Assembly (NCBI GenBank): GCA_023248095.1 | Contig: JAHFFF010000062.1 | Span: 1 to 9,240, forward strand | From: Candidatus Omnitrophota bacterium | Lineage (GTDB): Bacteria > Omnitrophota > Gorgyraeia > 1-14-0-20-64-10 | Direction: 5' to 3' | DNA length: 9,240 nt | Shown: piece by piece, positions 6,382 through 9,240 of the stretch | Numbering within the stretch: position 1 is the first letter of the stretch | How the letters are laid out: each line of letters opens with the position of its first letter | Translations under genes and position numbers: made by a program | The notes under the pieces: generated by a model | The model's input: only the letters and a program-made list of their open reading frames with translations | Database searches by the model: none | What the model was told of the DNA's origin: nothing

Positions 6382-7197
6382 CTATTCATTTGTCCCCGAT
6401 CTTGCAGTGCAGTACAGGTATTGCTGCGCCCATCCGCAGTAGGGCCCAAAATGTTTTCTCGCAAATTCCCGAAGCTGCCGATCCGTTACCTTCCGGTTGC
6501 GGAAATACCACGCACGCATGGACCGGCCGATCCAGACATCCACCGGAAAGGCGGCCGCGCGCCCGTAAGCAAACAGCAGTATACACTCCACCACCTTTTC
6601 CCCCACACCCGGAATCTTGCAGAGCGACCGCCGGAGCTCATCATCCTCCAGACGGCGGCAATCTTCAAGCGGAGCCGAACCAGAAGCGACAGCTTGGGCC
6701 GCCGTCTTCAGGTACGGTGCGCGAAAACCGAGCCCGCAATTCCGCAGCACCCGCTCGCTCACCTTCGCCAGCGCCTCCGGCCGGGGGAAGACACCTTGGT
6801 CTCCGAAGCGGAGGGATAGCGTCTCGATCATGCCGGTCAGGCGGAGAATGTTGTTGAAGCTGGAAAGGATGAAGGAAGCAGTGCATTCCCACGGGTCCTG
6901 GCGAATGATGCGCAGGCCGCGGTATCTTTGTAACGCAGCATGAATTACCGGATCCACGTCGATCTGGCGGGCGATCTCTTTGAGATCCGAATCCAACGCG
7001 AAGAAATGGCTGACATGTTCGGCAGATACCCCGCGGACGGTGACCTGTTGCCCCTGCTGCGTCACTTCAGCTCTGTTCGCACCGATCCAGCCGGAGAAGG
7101 TGCTGCCCTGTGAAGCAACGCTGACCTCGCGCCAACGGAAGACCTGCCCCGAGGTTAACGTTCTGGCCAGATCAAAATCAAATTTTCGGCAAAACAA
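6382..7197 (-). CDS. ogg: 8-oxoguanine DNA glycosylase, Ogg1 type
   Basis: Bifunctional HhH-GPD glycosylase/lyase that removes 8-oxoguanine from DNA in base-excision repair. From TTG at 7197 the protein is 271 residues. The Ogg N-terminal domain opens with a SGQVFRW motif (16-22). DPWEC at 101-105 and SSFNNI at 112-117 match the human OGG1 segment that contacts the estranged cytosine. The helix-hairpin-helix IPGVGEKV (195-202) gives the Schiff-base Lys201, and PVDVW (218-222) gives Asp220, with the same 19-residue spacing as human K249 and D268. The frame stays open to 7404, but that part runs through dcd in another frame and is low-complexity Arg/Ser, so I reject it. The TTG overlaps the end of dcd by 20 nt and has only a weak ribosome site, so the exact start is the least certain point. 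Confidence 0.88.
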   Translation of the reverse strand: MFCRKFDFDLARTLTSGQVFRWREVSVASQGSTFSGWIGANRAEVTQQGQQVTVRGVSAEHVSHFFALDSDLKEIARQIDVDPVIHAALQRYRGLRIIRQDPWECTASFILSSFNNILRLTGMIETLSLRFGDQGVFPRPEALAKVSERVLRNCGLGFRAPYLKTAAQAVASGSAPLEDCRRLEDDELRRSLCKIPGVGEKVVECILLFAYGRAAAFPVDVWIGRSMRAWYFRNRKVTDRQLREFARKHFGPYCGWAQQYLYCTARSGTNE

Positions 7198-7804
7198 TAC
7201 TCTGCTGCTTCTGGTACTTTCCTTTCCGGTCGCCGTAGGAAACCTCACAGGGCTCCTCCGAAGCGAAGAAGAGGACCTGCGCGATCCCCTCGTTGGAATA
7301 AATCTTGGCCGGCAGCGGAGTGGTGTTGGAAATCTCCAGAACCGCGAACCCTTCCCACTCCGGCTCAAACGGCGTGACATTGACGATGATCCCGCACCGC
7401 GCATACGTTGATTTTCCGACGCACATGGTCAGCACGTTGCGAGGGATCTTGAAATATTCTACGGTCCTGGCGAGGGCGAAGGAGTTAGGCGGAATGATGC
7501 AATGGTCGGCCTTCATGTCCACGAATGACTTGGGGTCGAACGACTTCGGGTCCACCACGGTATTCCAGACATCGGTAAACACCTTGAATTCGTCCGCCAC
7601 CCGGATGTCGTACCCCATGGAGGAAAGCCCCCAGGAGATCACCCCTTGTGAGTTCAGATGATCGGAAAAAGGGTTGAGCATGTCGTACTTTTCGGCATAT
7701 ACCTTGATCTCCCGGTCGATCAGCAGCTTGCCGCCAGACATACGAGGATAAGTTGCGTTTTTGGCGAATGTGCTTCTTTTCTGTCCATCTGTCGTTGTTG
7801 GCAT
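7178..7804 (-). CDS. dcd: dCTP deaminase
   Basis: Deaminates dCTP to dUTP, feeding dUTPase and thymidylate synthesis in the cytoplasm. The 208-residue protein is of the longer monofunctional type. GKSTYARCG (130-138) gives Ser132 and Arg136, the counterparts of the E. coli catalytic Ser111 and Arg115. VLEISN (155-160) gives the general base Glu157. The C-terminal KGKYQKQ segment (194-200) is the lid seen in family members. A Dcd/Dut fusion activity is not indicated. The ATG at 7804 has AAGGAGAAG at 7811-7819, 6 nt upstream. The internal ATG encoding Met22 lacks a ribosome site, although the first 20 residues are poorly conserved in character. The gene is 16 nt after the CxxC mini-gene and overlaps ogg by 20 nt. 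Residues 86-95 contain a DPKSF duplication. Confidence 0.95.
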   Translation of the reverse strand: MPTTTDGQKRSTFAKNATYPRMSGGKLLIDREIKVYAEKYDMLNPFSDHLNSQGVISWGLSSMGYDIRVADEFKVFTDVWNTVVDPKSFDPKSFVDMKADHCIIPPNSFALARTVEYFKIPRNVLTMCVGKSTYARCGIIVNVTPFEPEWEGFAVLEISNTTPLPAKIYSNEGIAQVLFFASEEPCEVSYGDRKGKYQKQQSIVLPKI

Positions 7805-7820
7805 GAAAAACTTCTCCTTA

Positions 7821-7943
7821 TTATTCCTGGGGAACCTTCGCCGTTCCCGGGGAAGGCTGGCTATATGATTTGGCCTGCTCCTTCTTATAGATTACTACGC
7901 GGCTGACTTCCAGAACCTCTCTCTGACACGTGTCGCACCTCAT
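7821..7943 (-). CDS. 40-residue CxxC mini-protein, function unknown
   Basis: A short frame fills the otherwise empty 136 bases between the surface protein gene and dcd. It begins MRCDTCQREV and ends with TAA at 7821, just before the AAGGAG of dcd. The ATG overlaps the upstream stop as TGATG, a classic reinitiation arrangement, and GGGAG lies about 11 nt upstream. CxxC at residues 3-6 could be half of a zinc site or a redox pair, and the middle is rich in Val, Lys and Glu (9-25). About 65% of codons end in G or C, consistent with the neighbours. I recognise no family. The tight packing supports a real gene; an untranslated leader of dcd is the alternative. Confidence 0.55.
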   Translation of the reverse strand: MRCDTCQREVLEVSRVVIYKKEQAKSYSQPSPGTAKVPQE

Positions 7944-9240
7944 CAACGAGGCGGCTCCCTTTTCTCCAAAATCTCCAACCTCTTCTTAAATTCCACGTTC
8001 TCGGCCTTCAACTCCCGGATGATTTCAAGCAGAGGCATCGTTCCGCTGCGGATGAAGATCTTGATCAATCCAACCCCGTTTCCCTCGTATCCCTCCAGCG
8101 CCTGGCCGATCACCGGAGCCCCTGGTTCGGTCGCTTTCATCGCAATCCCAGCCTGTGAGGAGCTTGTTATATAATCGCCTGGCAGGATGGGACCATTCTC
8201 GGTGCTCACGAGAACAGGGACCCGGCCGACCAAGCTTAGAAGCACCGGCAATCCCCCTCGGGGCACATCATCCCCCGCCAAGATCTGCCCTGGCTGAGTA
8301 GAAACCACTCCTAGCAACTGGGGGTCATTCGCAGCAGTGGTTTTGCGCACCCGGCCCACTCCAGAGGAGTCCAGCGAAACCAACATTCCGCTCTGCAGGG
8401 ATGCATCCTGCGTGTAATAGATCTCCGCCAAATCGACCCCCGCCGTAGTGCGGGGAAGCTCGACGATCGACATCCGCGCATAAGTAGGGGTATAGGATCC
8501 ACCATATAGCGGGACAAGCCCGGAGTGCTCAGCTGAAGCAAAGAATTCCACAACATCACCCGCACGGAGGTTGAAAACATCCGCCACATGCGCATTTCCG
8601 TAATCAGCAGGCGGCCCCGCCACCGCCGCATCCGCCTGTTTCGTCCAATTCACGGCCCCGGAAACGGAGATGGTTGCCGAAACGCGCTCTCCATTTACCA
8701 TAATAGGACTGTTCACGAACCAGTTTGCCGATATGAGATAATTTCCATCCCGCTGAATGACGAACCGGTCATTGGCGAGGTCCGAAATCCCCACCGTATC
8801 AAATTCCACCGTGTCAAAATCGACCTTCGTAGGTACCCCGCCGGGAATCCACTGAATTGAATTCCGGCGTGACATCTTTGCCATCTGGACCTGACCGCTG
8901 TGAACCTGCTTCCAGCCGGCGTTGGTATTATCTCCAACCCCTTTGACATAAAGTTCCCCGTTCGCGTGATCGAAATAAGGGGAACCTAATTGGGCCGTCA
9001 CCACTCCCTCCGGAGCACCGGAACCAACATAGAACCCCACGGAATCGTTGGCGGTGGTGTTGGTTAGACGGATCTTCTCTGTAGTCGCCGCCGAGCGGAT
9101 CTCCAGTTGGGAGGCCGGAGGTGCCGCTACTGTAAAACCAGGACCAATCCCCACACGAATGTCCGGTTGCTGGGGAGTTCCCACATTATCTTGTCCCGGC
9201 ATGAGCACCACGTTGCTTACCGCGTCGTCGGCACCCACCA
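7943..9240 (-). CDS. Large surface or tail-fibre-like protein with C1q-like domain (5' end outside window)
   Basis: The C-terminal 431 or more residues of a larger protein; the frame is still open at the right edge, so the start is not seen and the GTG at 9238 need not be one. Positions are counted from that GTG. Residues 40-112 contain GSGAPEGVVTAQLGSPYF-like and GELYVKG text typical of phage tail-fibre and adhesin stalks. Residues 125-260 look like a C1q/TNF-type jelly roll of alternating strands. DLAE (269-272) opens a segment to about 396 in which LLGVVSTQPG and a Gly-rich run resemble the C-terminal domains of phage and surface fibres. Residues 403-427 form a short coiled coil, probably a trimerisation element. 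No S74 chaperone motif is evident. It likely forms a trimeric fibre at the cell surface, or is a prophage remnant. The mini-gene follows with a TGATG overlap. Confidence 0.7.
   Translation of the reverse strand, partial: VGADDAVSNVVLMPGQDNVGTPQQPDIRVGIGPGFTVAAPPASQLEIRSAATTEKIRLTNTTANDSVGFYVGSGAPEGVVTAQLGSPYFDHANGELYVKGVGDNTNAGWKQVHSGQVQMAKMSRRNSIQWIPGGVPTKVDFDTVEFDTVGISDLANDRFVIQRDGNYLISANWFVNSPIMVNGERVSATISVSGAVNWTKQADAAVAGPPADYGNAHVADVFNLRAGDVVEFFASAEHSGLVPLYGGSYTPTYARMSIVELPRTTAGVDLAEIYYTQDASLQSGMLVSLDSSGVGRVRKTTAANDPQLLGVVSTQPGQILAGDDVPRGGLPVLLSLVGRVPVLVSTENGPILPGDYITSSSQAGIAMKATEPGAPVIGQALEGYEGNGVGLIKIFIRSGTMPLLEIIRELKAENVEFKKRLEILEKREPPR

Noticed and set aside
7198..7404. N-terminal extension of the glycosylase frame
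   Set aside because: It lies inside dcd in another frame, is Arg/Ser-rich low complexity, and precedes the normal start of the Ogg N-terminal domain.
7830..7848. GGGAAC / GTTCCC hairpin upstream of dcd
   Set aside because: A 6-bp stem with no T tract, lying inside the mini-gene. Could be chance; no regulatory claim is justified.

Overview
The window is a densely packed, moderately GC-rich bacterial chromosome segment with mostly housekeeping-style genes. I see no tRNA, rRNA, CRISPR array, transposase or integrase. Two signal-peptide or anchor-bearing exported proteins and a short cofactor-dependent phosphoglycerate mutase fit a Gram-negative-type environmental bacterium. I cannot name the phylum from sequence alone; Nitrospirota, NC10, Omnitrophota or Deltaproteobacteria-like lineages are guesses from the gene mix.

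Layout, left to right. (1) 22-3441, minus strand: a three-gene unit read right to left, made of two consecutive Ddl-like ATP-grasp ligases and a lysine 2,3-aminomutase-family radical SAM/PLP enzyme. The genes overlap by 4 and 11 nt, so they look translationally coupled. A terminator-like hairpin lies just upstream, at 3455-3492. (2) 3530-4213, minus strand: a small multi-pass membrane protein of the conserved-TM-helix (MscS-associated) type. It has its own near-consensus sigma70 promoter at 4312-4340. (3) 4369-4989, plus strand: gpmA, the only plus-strand gene, with an extended -10 element beside that divergent promoter. (4) 4993-9240, minus strand: a run of six tightly spaced genes read right to left. 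They are a large surface or tail-fibre-like protein that runs off the right edge, a 40-codon CxxC mini-gene at 7821-7943, dcd (dCTP deaminase), an Ogg1-type DNA glycosylase, a class A beta-lactamase-fold serine hydrolase without the deacylating glutamate, and a small secreted beta-rich protein.

How the genes may work together. The KamA enzyme keeps the two aspartates that bind the lysine side chain, so it probably makes beta-lysine. Coupling to two amino-acid-ligase-type ATP-grasp enzymes suggests a pathway that joins a beta-amino acid to another metabolite. That is inference, and it is the best candidate here for an undescribed system. In the right-hand run, dcd and ogg both serve nucleotide-pool or DNA integrity, and the two exported products at its end may act in the envelope. 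Junctions of -20, 0, 15 and 16 nt suggest co-transcription, but no promoter for the run is visible and it may start beyond the window.
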